DNA of 64,000 bases from Polyangiaceae bacterium (GCA_025936045.1 JAICUB010000007.1:62001-126000), one strand, 5' to 3'. Counted from the first letter of the stretch, positions 8,206-16,820 are shown. A program made the numbers and translations. Notes: generated by a model from the sequence alone, not told the origin.

Positions 8206-9897
8206 TCAGGTTGCGGCTCCAGCGTCCGATTTGAGGCGCAAGAGCCGGTAGACCATCAGGTCGCGATCGCGGCCCTTCACGTGAACGCGTTTGAGCGGCT
8301 CCGCTTCGACGTGCGCGGCGACCTGGTCGTAGAGGTCTTCGGAGAGCACGATGTCCGCTTGAAGCTCCTTGGTGAGTCCCTCCAAGCGGGAGGCGACGTT
8401 CACCGTGTCGCCGATGACGGTGTACTCCATGCGCTCGACGTGGCCCATGTTGCCCGCGACGACTTGGCCGTAATGGAGACCTATTCCGGTGCGGATCGCG
8501 GGCAGGCCGCGCGCCTCGAATGCCCGATTGATGTGCTCGAGCCGCCTGCGCATGTCGAGCGCGGCCTCGACGGCGTGAAGGGCGTCTTGCGGCTCCGGCA
8601 CCGGCGCGCCGAAGACGGCCATGATCGCGTCGCCGATGAACTTGTCGACGACGCCGTGATGACGCAAGACGCTCTCGACCATGCCGCTGAAGTACTCGTT
8701 CAAAAAATCGAGCAGCGCGCGCGGTTCCATCGTCTCGCTGATGCTCGTGAAAGAACGGATGTCGGAGAACAGCACCGTGACGGGCACGAGCTCCCCGCCG
8801 AGATTCACGTTGCCTTTCATCAGGTGCTCGGCGACCTGCCGTGTGACGTAGCGGCCGAAGGTGTCGCGCAGCCGATCGCGTTCCTTCAGCCCTTGCACCA
8901 TCTGATTGAAATCCTCGCCGAGCTGCTCGAGCTCGTCGCCCGTACGGAGCGGAACGAACGCCGGATATTGGCCGAGCTTGACCGAGCGAGCCGCTTCGGA
9001 AATCGCGCGGACGGCGCCGCCCAAGCGTGCGGCGAAGCGGAGCGCGAGCGCAAGCACGAGCGCGAGCACGAGCGCGAGCCCGCCGAGGTGCCGATGAAGA
9101 TCCTTTCTGAGCTCGTCGCGCAGCTCGGTCACGTCGCGTGACGCGGTGATTTCGACGTCGAGCCCCGGCCGCTCGAGCTCCGGGGGCCGAAACGTCTTGA
9201 TCGCGAAGAGCTTGCCGCCGACCTCCTCGAGAGCCGGCTCCGTGGAACGTACGTCGAGGTCGCGCGCCGGGTGCTTCGGCGCGGCTGCGATGAGCTTGCC
9301 GTTCACGCGTAGAGCCAGATCGGCGTTGAGCTTCGGCTCGAGGTACCCCAAGTAACGCTCGCTGACGCGCGTTAGCAACGCGACGGCGCCGACCTGACCG
9401 TCGTCGTCACGCACGGGCTCCGCGCAAACGAACGCGTAGCCCGGGCCGTCGTCGAAGTTCACGCCGATGAGCCCGGCGAGGGGCTGGCCACCGAGGAGCT
9501 CCGGAAACGCAGAGCTCGCGGCTTCGGTGAGCGACTTCGGCCCATGCTCCGCGTTGCCCGACGCGAGCAAGGTGCCGTTCGCGTCGGCCGCGAGGATGAC
9601 ACGGTGGTGGTACACGTCGCTCAGGCGCTCGACCGCGCGCGCGGCGTGGACGGGATCGTGCTCGCGGAGCGCCTGTTGGAAGCGCGCCCCGTTGACGGTG
9701 AGCGCGAGGGCGAGCCGGGCGTTCTTCTCGTACTCCGCGAATTCCTCGGCGAAGCGCGGGGCCACGCGGTCCACGCGACGCGTGACCTGCTCCAGCATGT
9801 CGCGCTCTGCCTCGCGCGAGCGCAGTGTGGCGAAGACGACGGCAGGCGCCACGCAGGCGAACACGAGCGCAACCAGCTTGGCCCGGACGGTCCGCAT
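8206..9897 (-). CDS. Membrane-bound class III adenylate/guanylate cyclase with extracytoplasmic sensor and HAMP
   Basis: 563 residues, ATG 9897. TM helix 7-25, an extracytoplasmic sensor region to about 265 (Cache-like layout, e.g. GPGYAFVCAEPVRDDDGQVG), TM near 275-295 (LALVLALVLALALRF), HAMP segment to about 345, then a class III catalytic domain: VTVLFSDIRSFTSISE gives the first metal Asp, GVVDKFIGDAIMAVFG the second and the Lys of the purine pocket, and EYTVIGDTVNVASRL the conserved transition-state region. It should form cyclic nucleotide inside the cell in response to a periplasmic signal. Upstream of the MscS gene on the same strand; divergent from the GreB-like gene with a 67-base gap holding both promoters. 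Confidence 0.9.
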   Translation of the reverse strand: MRTVRAKLVALVFACVAPAVVFATLRSREAERDMLEQVTRRVDRVAPRFAEEFAEYEKNARLALALTVNGARFQQALREHDPVHAARAVERLSDVYHHRVILAADANGTLLASGNAEHGPKSLTEAASSAFPELLGGQPLAGLIGVNFDDGPGYAFVCAEPVRDDDGQVGAVALLTRVSERYLGYLEPKLNADLALRVNGKLIAAAPKHPARDLDVRSTEPALEEVGGKLFAIKTFRPPELERPGLDVEITASRDVTELRDELRKDLHRHLGGLALVLALVLALALRFAARLGGAVRAISEAARSVKLGQYPAFVPLRTGDELEQLGEDFNQMVQGLKERDRLRDTFGRYVTRQVAEHLMKGNVNLGGELVPVTVLFSDIRSFTSISETMEPRALLDFLNEYFSGMVESVLRHHGVVDKFIGDAIMAVFGAPVPEPQDALHAVEAALDMRRRLEHINRAFEARGLPAIRTGIGLHYGQVVAGNMGHVERMEYTVIGDTVNVASRLEGLTKELQADIVLSEDLYDQVAAHVEAEPLKRVHVKGRDRDLMVYRLLRLKSDAGAAT

Positions 9898-9964
9898 CTT
9901 CGCGACTATCAGCGAAGCCTCGCCCTGGGTGCAAGCGCCCGTCGTTCGGTGTCAAGCTCGCGCG

Positions 9965-10483
9965 GTGAGCCGCGCGTTCACGAAGGAAGACGAGGCGGGC
10001 GAGGCGCCGCTCGTGCCCCGTCGCGCGCCGCTACCGGCGGGCGTGCCGAATTACGTGACCGCGCGGGGACTAGCGGCCCTGCGCGGGGAGCTCTCGGAAC
10101 TTCACGGGCTCAAGGCGCGGAACGCAGCGGCTGCGGGGAGCGCGCCGGAGGCGGCACAAGCACGGGCGTTGAACGCGCTCGCTGGGCGGATCGCGGAGCT
10201 CGAAGCGCGACTCGGTTCCGCCGAGCTCGTGACCGTACTGGAACTCGCGCCGGACGAGATCCGGTTCGGCGCGACAGTGACGATCGCAAGCGCGAACGGA
10301 GGCGAGCGTGCGTACACGATCGTCGGGGTCGATGAAGCGAACGCAAGCGAGGGTCGCATCGCATTCGTTGCGCCACTTGCGCGCGCGTTGCTCGGCAAAC
10401 GCGTCGGTGACGTCGCCGTGGTGCGCACGCCCCACGGCGACGAAGAGCTAGAAATCGTGAAGCTCAGCTACGAGCGCGCTTGA
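9965..10483 (+). CDS. GreA/GreB-family transcription factor with short coiled coil
   Basis: 172 residues from GTG 9965, giving the conserved opening (V)SRAFTKEDE, then PNYVTARGLAALRGEL. The C-terminal FKBP-like domain is well conserved (IRFGATVTI, YTIVGVDEA, APLARALLGKRVGDVAVV), so it should bind in the RNA polymerase secondary channel. Compared with my memory of E. coli GreB, the coiled coil is about seven residues shorter, and the tip LGDRSENADY is replaced by GSAPEAAQAR, leaving a single acidic residue. Loss of the tip Asp/Glu pair predicts weak or no transcript-cleavage activity; it may be an anti-Gre or stress modulator (inference). Its stop is 12 bases from the convergent lipoprotein gene. 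Confidence 0.82.
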   Translation: MSRAFTKEDEAGEAPLVPRRAPLPAGVPNYVTARGLAALRGELSELHGLKARNAAAAGSAPEAAQARALNALAGRIAELEARLGSAELVTVLELAPDEIRFGATVTIASANGGERAYTIVGVDEANASEGRIAFVAPLARALLGKRVGDVAVVRTPHGDEELEIVKLSYERA

Positions 10484-10495
10484 TCGCGTGAACGG

Positions 10496-11032
10496 CTAGA
10501 TGCCGCCTTCGCCGCCGAGGCCGCCGACCTCGAGCGCGCCGCCCTCGCCGCCCGGACCTTGGCCGGCATTGGTGCCACCGGAGCCGGCGTTGCCGCGGCC
10601 GCCGCGACCACCGGAGCCCGCGCGACCGGCGCCACTTGCGCCGCCGGCGCCGGTTCGGCCGCCGAAGCCGTTGCGGCCGCCACTCGCGGTGGTGCCTGCC
10701 GTCCCGTTGCCGCCGCTGCCCGTGCGACCACCGAAGCCAGTGCGACCGCCCATGCCGAAGCCGCGACCGCCTCCGCCAGCCGTTCCGGCAGTGGCGCTAC
10801 CTGCGGTGCCGCCAGTCCCGGTGCCCGCGGTGGATCCGCCAGTTCCGCTGCCCGACGAGCCACCCGTGGCGTGACCGGCACTGCCGCCCGTCGCTGCGCC
10901 TGCGGAGCCGCCCTTGCCGGCGCTGCCGCCCTTGCCGCCAGTGCCGGAATCATCATCGCCGCCACCGCATGCCGTTGCGATGCACAAGCCAGCGGCCACC
11001 AAAAGACCAACGCTCGTTCGGGAAAAAGCCAT
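10496..11032 (-). CDS. Gly-rich repeat lipoprotein
   Basis: ATG 11032 has GAAGGG nine bases upstream, so it is preferred over a TTG nine bases earlier. 178 residues: signal peptide with lipobox IATAC, Asp-rich start of the mature part (GGGDDDSG), then almost entirely Gly, Ser, Thr, Ala and Arg with repeated GG(S/T/R) steps, including several GFGGRTG-like units. No folded domain is recognisable. The two other Gly-rich lipoproteins in the window (5147 and 28325) use the same spacer style. Probably a surface-exposed anchor or spacer protein; function unknown. The opposite strand is also open here, an effect of GC-rich repeats. Confidence 0.7.
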   Translation of the reverse strand: MAFSRTSVGLLVAAGLCIATACGGGDDDSGTGGKGGSAGKGGSAGAATGGSAGHATGGSSGSGTGGSTAGTGTGGTAGSATAGTAGGGGRGFGMGGRTGFGGRTGSGGNGTAGTTASGGRNGFGGRTGAGGASGAGRAGSGGRGGRGNAGSGGTNAGQGPGGEGGALEVGGLGGEGGI

Positions 11033-11333
11033 GTTGAACAACCCTTCAAGTGACCCGCGCGCTGGCGCGGCCGTTGCCGTGTAACACGTACGCTACAGCT
11101 TGTAACCGAACGTATCTTTCAGCTGTCAGGGCACGTGCCGCGTCGGTGATTTCGGGGCGGAATCACCCACCCGTCGAACGCTGCTGGCAAATCGGAGAGA
11201 CCGATTCGCAGCCACGGGCACGTCCATTGCAGCGTCATGGCGCGCTCGACGAACTCACGCGGCGAGAGGTGACGCATGAAAACCGCTTCATTGGGGGTTC
11301 GAGCACGCTCGCAACCGGCACTAAAGGCGCACC
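11033..11333. other. Divergent intergenic region without a gene
   Basis: About 300 bases between the Gly-rich lipoprotein (minus) and the PEBP gene (plus). It must hold both promoters. The part around 11080-11130 is less GC-rich than its surroundings (TGTAACACGTACGCTACAGC). I see no RNA gene, no long repeat and no convincing consensus promoter. Confidence 0.5.
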
Positions 11334-11885
11334 ATGACGATTCCACGAAAAGCTCCGCGAGTCGCCGGCGAGGCGCTCGCTTCCGTGCATGCGGGAGGCC
11401 ACAAGCTCGCTTCCGCGCAACTCCGGCAAGTGGTGCCGAAGCTCGACGTATATAGCGACTGGTTTGCGGACGGAGCGCCCTTGCCCGCTCGGTGCAGCGT
11501 GGACGGCGAAGGGGAGCCTCCACCGCTAACTTGGAGCGAGCCCCCGGCACGAACCCGCGAGCTTGCGCTCGTGTGCGAAGACCCCGACGCTCCGAAGCCC
11601 GAACCGTTCGTGCATTGGCTCGTGTATTCGATTCCGGGTGATGCCCGCTCGCTCGACGGCGCCAGTGTCGGAAGCGCACACCAGGGGCAAAATAGCCGTC
11701 ACGAGCACGGTTTCACCCCCGCCGCGCCGCCAGCGGGCCACGGCACGCATCACTACCACTTCGAGCTCTTCGCCCTCGACGCGCCGCTCGCACTCGACGA
11801 CGGTGCCGACAAGCGCGCGCTACTCGCTGCCATGGACGGCCACGTGCTCGCGTACGGCGAGCTCGTGGGCACGTTCATGCGCTGA
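11334..11885 (+). CDS. PEBP / YbhB-YbcL family protein
   Basis: 183 residues, ATG 11334. Phosphatidylethanolamine-binding-protein fold: WFADGAPLPARCSVDGEGEPPPLTW, CEDPDAPKPEPFVHWLVYSIP carrying the ligand-pocket Asp and His, and HGTHHYHFELFALD. Length and order match the bacterial YbhB/YbcL group. No signal peptide, so probably cytoplasmic; the biochemical role of these proteins in bacteria is poorly defined. The first 45 residues are extra relative to E. coli YbhB but resemble other high-GC homologs. Followed by a strong hairpin shared with the convergent GlsB gene. Confidence 0.87.
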   Translation: MTIPRKAPRVAGEALASVHAGGHKLASAQLRQVVPKLDVYSDWFADGAPLPARCSVDGEGEPPPLTWSEPPARTRELALVCEDPDAPKPEPFVHWLVYSIPGDARSLDGASVGSAHQGQNSRHEHGFTPAAPPAGHGTHHYHFELFALDAPLALDDGADKRALLAAMDGHVLAYGELVGTFMR

Positions 11886-11896
11886 GCATGCCCGCG

Positions 11897-11930
11897 GTCG
11901 AGTGCCGCCCACCATCGAGCGGCACTCGAC
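11897..11930. terminator. Bidirectional hairpin terminator between PEBP and GlsB genes
   Basis: GTCGAGTGCCGC (11897-11908) and GCGGCACTCGAC (11919-11930) form a perfect 12-bp stem with a 10-base loop, directly between two convergent stop codons. No T-run; position and stability make a bidirectional terminator likely. Confidence 0.6.
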
Positions 11931-11938
11931 GCCTGGGC

Positions 11939-12235
11939 TCAGTAGCGCCAACTGCGCCGTGGACCACCCGAGAGTAGATGCACGATGGCAACGAACACGG
12001 CGGCGCCGATGATCGACCACAAGATCGGGAACGGGTGTCGATCGACCGTGACGAGCATGAGCTCCGGCAGGTGCATGGCGTGCGCGAGGAACGTGCCGAA
12101 CAGCGCGCCGATGAACCCACAGGCTATCGACACGATGAATCCGCCGCCGGTGCCTCCGGCGATCGCCTTACCGATGGCGCCGCAGATCCCGGCGATGAGG
12201 AGCAAGATGAGTAGCCCGGTGATGGTGATGGTCAT
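11939..12235 (-). CDS. GlsB/YeaQ/YmgE family membrane protein
   Basis: 98 residues from ATG 12235 (MTITITGLLILLLIAGICGAIG). Three hydrophobic segments: about 4-24, 30-52 with Gly-rich GGTGGGFIVSIACGFIGALFG, and 65-85. This is the transglycosylase-associated / GlsB layout, a small inner-membrane protein often induced by general stress. The usual 80-90 residue length is slightly exceeded by a loop (HAMHLPELMLVTVDRHPFP) between helices 2 and 3. The frame is open upstream to 13189, but that part is antisense to the molybdoenzyme gene and not coding. Function unknown. Confidence 0.82.
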   Translation of the reverse strand: MTITITGLLILLLIAGICGAIGKAIAGGTGGGFIVSIACGFIGALFGTFLAHAMHLPELMLVTVDRHPFPILWSIIGAAVFVAIVHLLSGGPRRSWRY

Positions 12236-12306
12236 GCTTGCCCCACGGTGCAAAGGGCGGGCCGTGAACAGAGGTGCCACGCCGGGGCAACTTGGCGCGC
12301 CAGGTC

Positions 12307-12336
12307 TGCGAGTGCGAGTGCGAGTGCGAGTGCGAA
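12307..12336 (+). repeat. Hexamer tandem repeat TGCGAG x4 plus one variant
   Basis: TGCGAG occurs four times in a row (12307-12330), followed by TGCGAA. It sits about 60 bases before the start of the FdhF/YdeP-type gene and could vary by slipped-strand copying, changing promoter spacing (inference). Confidence 0.75.
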
Positions 12337-12391
12337 CGCGCGCTGCGGAATGCGGGGAGTACACTCGCCCGAGAACCGCGGAGGCAAGACG

Positions 12392-14773
12392 GTGAGCAGC
12401 ATGCATCACGACTACGATGAAAACAGTGCGCCCGAGCAGGTCGACATGCCCCCGCCCGACACCTCGCACGCCGCGAACGCGAGCGGCATTCCAGGGGCGG
12501 AACCTCCGCCCGAAACGCTGGTGCCCAAACTCGAACGCAGGCACGAAACGGCGGCCGGCTTCAGTTCCATTTACGAGACGGCGCGCCACGGTTTCGGGGA
12601 GATGGGCGTCGGGCGCACCTTCGACACGCTTCTGCGCCTGAATCAAAAGGACGGCTTCGATTGCCCGAGCTGCGCGTGGCCCGATCCCGACGGCGAGCGC
12701 AAGCTGGCGGAGTTTTGCGAGAACGGCGCGAAGGCCGTCGCGAGCGAGGCCACGCGCAAACGAGCGACGCCGGCGTTCTTCGCCGAACACTCGATTGCGG
12801 ACATGCTCGCGCAGAGTGATCGCTGGCTCGAGGAGCAGGGCCGCATCGTGCATCCGATGCTGCGGCGCGCGGGTTCGGACCACTACGAGCCGATCGCGTG
12901 GGACGACGCCTTCGCGCTCGTCGGTTCCGAGCTCGGACGGCTCGGCTCGCCGAACGAAGCGGCGTTTTACACCTCGGGCCGCGCGAGCAACGAAGCCGCG
13001 TTCCTTTACGGCCTCTTCGCGCGCCAGTTCGGGACGAACAACCTGCCCGATTGCTCGAACATGTGTCACGAGTCGAGCGGCACCGGCCTCACCGAGTCGA
13101 TCGGCATCGGCAAGGCCACCGTGACCATCGAAGACTTCACGCACGCGGACGCGATCTTCGTCATCGGGCAGAACCCGGGCACCTGTCACCCGCGCATGCT
13201 CACGGAGCTACAGAAGGCGGCGAAGAACGGCTGCAAAATCGTGAGCGTGAATCCGCTGCCCGAGACGGGCATGATCCGTTTCAAGAATCCGCAGCAGCCG
13301 CTGAGCCTGCTCGGCCCGGGAACGCCGATCGCGTGCCTCTTCTTGCCGGTGCGTGTGAACGGCGACGTCGCGCTCTTCAAAGGCATCATGAAGGAGCTGC
13401 TCGCGGCGGATCGCGCGAGCGGCGGCAACGTGTTCGCGCACGATTTCATTCGTCAGTACACGCAGGGGTACGACGCGCTCGTGAGCGACCTCGACGCGGC
13501 GAGCTACGACGAGTTGGTCGCAGCGAGCGGCGTCTCGCGCGAGCTCATGAAACAGGCGAGCGACATCGCCGCCGGCGCGGCGCGCATGATCTGTTGTTGG
13601 GCGATGGGTATCACCCAACACAAAAACGGAGTCGCCAACGTGCAAACCATCGCGAACTTCGCGCTCCTCCGCGCGCAGATCGGCCGGCGCGGCGCGGGGC
13701 TCTGTCCGGTGCGCGGCCACAGCAACGTGCAGGGGGATCGCACGGTCGGAATTTGGGAGAAGATGAGCCCCGCCTTCTTGCAGGCGCTCGGCAAGGAGTT
13801 CGGCTTCCAACCGCCCGCCGAACACGGGTACGACAGCGTAAAGACGATCCTCGCGATGCACGCGGGTAAGGTGAAGGTCTTCGTCGGGCTCGGCGGCAAT
13901 TTCCTGAGCGCGACGCCCGACACGCGTTTCACGGCCGAAGCGCTCGCGAAGTGCCGCCTGACCGTGCACGTCTCGACCAAGTTGAACCGCGCGCACCTCG
14001 TCACGGGGGAGCAGGCGTTGATCCTGCCGTGCCTCGGGCGCACGGAGCGCGACATGCAAGCGACCGGGGAACAATTCGTGACCGTGGAGGACACGACGGG
14101 CGTCGTACATGCCTCGCGCGGTACGCTCGAGCCCGCGTCACCCGAGCTCAAGAGCGAGCCGGCCATCGTCGCCGGAATCGCACAGCGGACGCTCGGTGCG
14201 CGCACGACGGTCGCCTGGCAAGCGCTGATCGACGACTATGACCGCATCCGCGAACACATCGAGCACGTCGTGCCGGGTTTCGCCCAATACAACCGGCGCG
14301 TGCGCGAGCCGGGCGGCTTTTACCTGCCGAACGGCCCGCGCGAAGGACGCTTCCCGACGCCGTCGGGGCACGCACAGTTCAAGGTGCACCCGATCGCCCG
14401 GCACGCCCTCACGGACGGCGAGCTCCTGCTCACGACCATCCGCAGCCACGACCAATTCAACACCACGATCTACGGAGAGGGCGACCGTTACCGCGGCGTC
14501 GCGCACGGGCGGCGCGTCGTCTTCTTGAACCAGAGCGAGATCGAGCGGCGAAGCCTCGAGCCGGGCGCGCTCGTCGACCTCGTGAGTCACTTCCGCGGCG
14601 AACGGCGCCGCGCTCGCGGTTTTCGACTCGTGCCCTACCCGGTGCCGGCCGGATGCGCGGCCGCGTACTTCCCCGAGACGAACGTGCTCGTTCCCGTGGG
14701 CAGCGTCGCGGACGGGAGCAATCAGCCGGCGTCGAAATCGGTCGTCGTGACGCTCGAGCGCGCGACGTCGTGA
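12392..14773 (+). CDS. FdhF/YdeP-family molybdopterin oxidoreductase
   Basis: 793 residues from GTG 12392, with GGAG a short way upstream; an ATG at 12401 is also possible. Features of the YdeP branch: DGFDCPSCAWPDPDG and EFCENGAKAV near residue 80 (Cys cluster, probably Fe-S), YTSGRASNEAAFLYG, and NMCHESSGTGLTESIG, in which Cys aligns with the Mo ligand position of formate dehydrogenases. The C-terminal molybdopterin-dinucleotide-binding region includes LLTTIRSHDQFNTTIYG and ends near NVLVPVGSVADGSNQPASK. The in vivo substrate of this branch is uncertain (E. coli YdeP is linked to acid resistance). The fdhD gene starts 13 bases downstream, matching need for Mo-cofactor sulfuration. No NAD- or quinone-reactive partner subunit is present. 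Confidence 0.88.
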   Translation: MSSMHHDYDENSAPEQVDMPPPDTSHAANASGIPGAEPPPETLVPKLERRHETAAGFSSIYETARHGFGEMGVGRTFDTLLRLNQKDGFDCPSCAWPDPDGERKLAEFCENGAKAVASEATRKRATPAFFAEHSIADMLAQSDRWLEEQGRIVHPMLRRAGSDHYEPIAWDDAFALVGSELGRLGSPNEAAFYTSGRASNEAAFLYGLFARQFGTNNLPDCSNMCHESSGTGLTESIGIGKATVTIEDFTHADAIFVIGQNPGTCHPRMLTELQKAAKNGCKIVSVNPLPETGMIRFKNPQQPLSLLGPGTPIACLFLPVRVNGDVALFKGIMKELLAADRASGGNVFAHDFIRQYTQGYDALVSDLDAASYDELVAASGVSRELMKQASDIAAGAARMICCWAMGITQHKNGVANVQTIANFALLRAQIGRRGAGLCPVRGHSNVQGDRTVGIWEKMSPAFLQALGKEFGFQPPAEHGYDSVKTILAMHAGKVKVFVGLGGNFLSATPDTRFTAEALAKCRLTVHVSTKLNRAHLVTGEQALILPCLGRTERDMQATGEQFVTVEDTTGVVHASRGTLEPASPELKSEPAIVAGIAQRTLGARTTVAWQALIDDYDRIREHIEHVVPGFAQYNRRVREPGGFYLPNGPREGRFPTPSGHAQFKVHPIARHALTDGELLLTTIRSHDQFNTTIYGEGDRYRGVAHGRRVVFLNQSEIERRSLEPGALVDLVSHFRGERRRARGFRLVPYPVPAGCAAAYFPETNVLVPVGSVADGSNQPASKSVVVTLERATS

Positions 14774-14786
14774 AAGGACCAAGGAC

Positions 14787-15716
14787 ATGAACGCAGTGCA
14801 AGAGAACTACGCGCCGTCGGCCGGCGTCGTCCGCATCGAGGCGCTGCGCTCCGAGCCGGGCCTGGCGCTCGCGCCACGCCACGACGAGCTCAGCGTCGAG
14901 GAGCCGCTCGAGATCCGCGTCGCGGGTGAGCCGCTGGCCGTAACGATGCGCACGCCCGGTCACGACCACGAGCTCGCCGCGGGCTTTCTGCTCGCCGAGG
15001 GACTGATCCGCTCGCGGGACGACCTCGGCTCGATCGCGCATTGTGGGCGGCTCGGCGCACCGGGCGCGCACAACGCGCTGAACGTCGTGCCAGGGCCCGG
15101 CGTGGTGCTCGACACCGACGCGCTCGAGCGCTCGCACCGCGGCACGTTGACGTCGTCTTCCTGCGGCGTCTGCGGGCGCCGCCTCGTCGATGATCTCGTG
15201 CAGAAGCTCGCGTCCCCGCCGCCCTGCGAGCCGTTCGAGCCCGCGTTCATCGCGGCGTTGCCCGAAGAGCTGCGGGGGCGGCAGCCTTGCTTCGATCGCA
15301 CGGGCGGGCTGCACGCGGCCGGCGTCGCTCGGCCGGACGACGGCTTTCTCGTGGTGCGGGAGGACGTGGGGCGCCACAACGCCGTCGACAAGGCGATCGG
15401 ACGGCTCTGCCTCGACGGGCGGGTGCCCGTGGCGGGCGCCGTGCTCGTCGTGAGCGGGCGCACGAGCTTCGAAATCGTTCAAAAGGCGCTTGCGGCGGGG
15501 CTCGCGGGCGTGGTCGGTATTTCCGCGCCGAGCTCGCTCGCCGTCACGACTGCGGAGCGCTTCGGCCTCTTGCTCTGCGGCTTCGCGCGCTCCTTCGGTT
15601 TCAACGTGTACGCGGGCGCCGCGCGCCTGCGCCCGCCCGCTCGCAAAGACGGCTTGTTCGACGATCTGCCGCGAAAACGCGCGCTTCCACCGCGCCTGAC
15701 GGCGAGCCGGGGATGA
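14787..15716 (+). CDS. fdhD: Formate dehydrogenase accessory sulfurtransferase FdhD
   Basis: 309 residues, ATG 14787. Family signatures in order: TPGHDHELAAGFLLAEGLI, the Cys loop SSSCGVCG (sulfur-carrying CxxC), DRTGGLHAAG, REDVGRHNAVDK, SGRTSFEIVQKA and SAPSSLAV. FdhD moves sulfur from IscS to the molybdenum bis-guanine-dinucleotide cofactor of formate-dehydrogenase-like enzymes; here the client is the FdhF/YdeP-type enzyme directly upstream. Its stop overlaps the start of the next gene (ATGA), so the three genes form one operon. Confidence 0.95.
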   Translation: MNAVQENYAPSAGVVRIEALRSEPGLALAPRHDELSVEEPLEIRVAGEPLAVTMRTPGHDHELAAGFLLAEGLIRSRDDLGSIAHCGRLGAPGAHNALNVVPGPGVVLDTDALERSHRGTLTSSSCGVCGRRLVDDLVQKLASPPPCEPFEPAFIAALPEELRGRQPCFDRTGGLHAAGVARPDDGFLVVREDVGRHNAVDKAIGRLCLDGRVPVAGAVLVVSGRTSFEIVQKALAAGLAGVVGISAPSSLAVTTAERFGLLLCGFARSFGFNVYAGAARLRPPARKDGLFDDLPRKRALPPRLTASRG

Positions 15717-16144
15717 CCGACACGACCTCACCTCCGAGTGACGACGAGCTCCGGCGCATGCTCGAGTCCGCCCGCACGATCGCCGTCGTCGGCGCCTCCT
15801 CGCGGCAGGATCGGCCGTCTTTCGGGGTCTTTCGCCGCCTCAAGGCCGCGGGCTACCGCGTCGTGCCCGTGAATCCGTTCGAGCGCGAGGTGCAGGGTGA
15901 AAAAGCCTTCGCGACCCTCGCGGACGTGCCTTACCCCATCGACCTCGTCGATGTCTTCCGCCGCGCCGAGGAGACCCCCGCCGTCGCGGACGCCGCGGTC
16001 GCGGTCCGCGCCAAGGTGCTCTGGCTCCAGCTCGGCATCGTGAACGAAGACGCCGCCGAGCGCGCTCGCCGCGGCGGCCTCGCCGTCGTGATGGATACGT
16101 GCATCGCCGTCGCCGTGTCGCGGCTCCGCATTCGCGTCGGCTGA
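15713..16144 (+). CDS. CoA-binding domain protein (YccU-like)
   Basis: 143 residues, ATG 15713 overlapping the fdhD stop by four bases. A Rossmann-type CoA-binding domain: RTIAVVGASSRQDRPSFGVFRRLKAAGYRVVPVNP, then PYPIDLVDVFRRAEETP, KVLWLQLGIVNEDAA and GLAVVMDTCIAV. This small stand-alone family resembles the CoA-binding part of succinyl-CoA synthetase and is often found as a single-domain protein of unknown role. Translational coupling to fdhD suggests co-expression but no known mechanistic link. It stops 58 bases before the AlkB-like gene. Confidence 0.87.
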   Translation: MTDTTSPPSDDELRRMLESARTIAVVGASSRQDRPSFGVFRRLKAAGYRVVPVNPFEREVQGEKAFATLADVPYPIDLVDVFRRAEETPAVADAAVAVRAKVLWLQLGIVNEDAAERARRGGLAVVMDTCIAVAVSRLRIRVG

Positions 16145-16202
16145 GCTCTCCGCGCGCGGCGGCGGCACGGCGCCCGAATCCGCGGCACACTACGCGGACG
16201 CG

Positions 16203-16820
16203 ATGCGCCGCCCGCGAGGCATCGAGCAACTCTCGCTTTTCACCGGCGCAGGCGCGCCCGCTTTCGCTCCCACCTTCGAGACGCTCGCGCGCACGCAGTT
16301 GTCCGAAGACGCCTGGTACGACTACGCGCCGGGCTGGTTGTCCGGCCACGACGCACTCTTCGCGCTCTTGAGCGAAACGGTGCATTTTCGGCGCGAGAAG
16401 CGCAAAATGTACGACCGCATCGTCGAAGTGCCGCGCCTCGTCGCCGCTCTCCCGGACGACGGACCGATCCCGCACGTGCTCGAAGCCGCAAAGTCGGTGC
16501 TATCGACGCGCTACGGCGAGGAATTCTCGCGCATCGGCCTCGGCTATTACCGAAACGGCGAGGAGAGCGTGGCGTGGCACGGCGACTACGTCGCGCGCAA
16601 GCTCCCGAGCGCGCTCGTCGCGACCATTTCGGTGGGCAGCCCGCGGCGCTTCCTGCTGCGGCCGAAGGGCGGAGGAGCGTCGCGCGCGCTCGCGCTCGGC
16701 TCGGGCGATCTGCTCGTGATGGGCGGCAGCTGCCAGCGGACGTTCGAGCACTCGCTCCCCAAGGTCCGGAGTGCAGGACCGCGCATCGCAATCATGTTTC
16801 GCCCGATCTGGCAGGAGTAG
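16203..16820 (+). CDS. AlkB-like 2-oxoglutarate/Fe(II) dioxygenase (alkylated DNA repair)
   Basis: 205 residues, ATG 16203. The dioxygenase core shows GYYRNGEESVAWHGD with the HxD iron ligands, the distal His and 2-oxoglutarate Arg in RTFEHSLPKVRSAGPRIAIMF, and SVGSPRRFLLRP typical of AlkB/ALKBH2-type enzymes. Length matches the compact bacterial AlkB group. It should oxidatively remove methyl groups from damaged DNA or RNA bases. The opening LSLFTGAG resembles human ALKBH2/3-type and many Gram-negative homologs (PFAP-style). Same strand as the fdhF cluster but separated by 58 bases. Confidence 0.88.
   Translation: MRRPRGIEQLSLFTGAGAPAFAPTFETLARTQLSEDAWYDYAPGWLSGHDALFALLSETVHFRREKRKMYDRIVEVPRLVAALPDDGPIPHVLEAAKSVLSTRYGEEFSRIGLGYYRNGEESVAWHGDYVARKLPSALVATISVGSPRRFLLRPKGGGASRALALGSGDLLVMGGSCQRTFEHSLPKVRSAGPRIAIMFRPIWQE

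Noticed and set aside
11276..11455. 59-codon ORF with good Shine-Dalgarno
   Set aside because: Overlaps the PEBP start in another frame, basic low-complexity product, no similarity.
12248..12391. Upstream extension of the FdhF/YdeP gene through the hexamer repeat
   Set aside because: The translated repeat is Ala/Ser low complexity, and GTG 12392 has a ribosome site.
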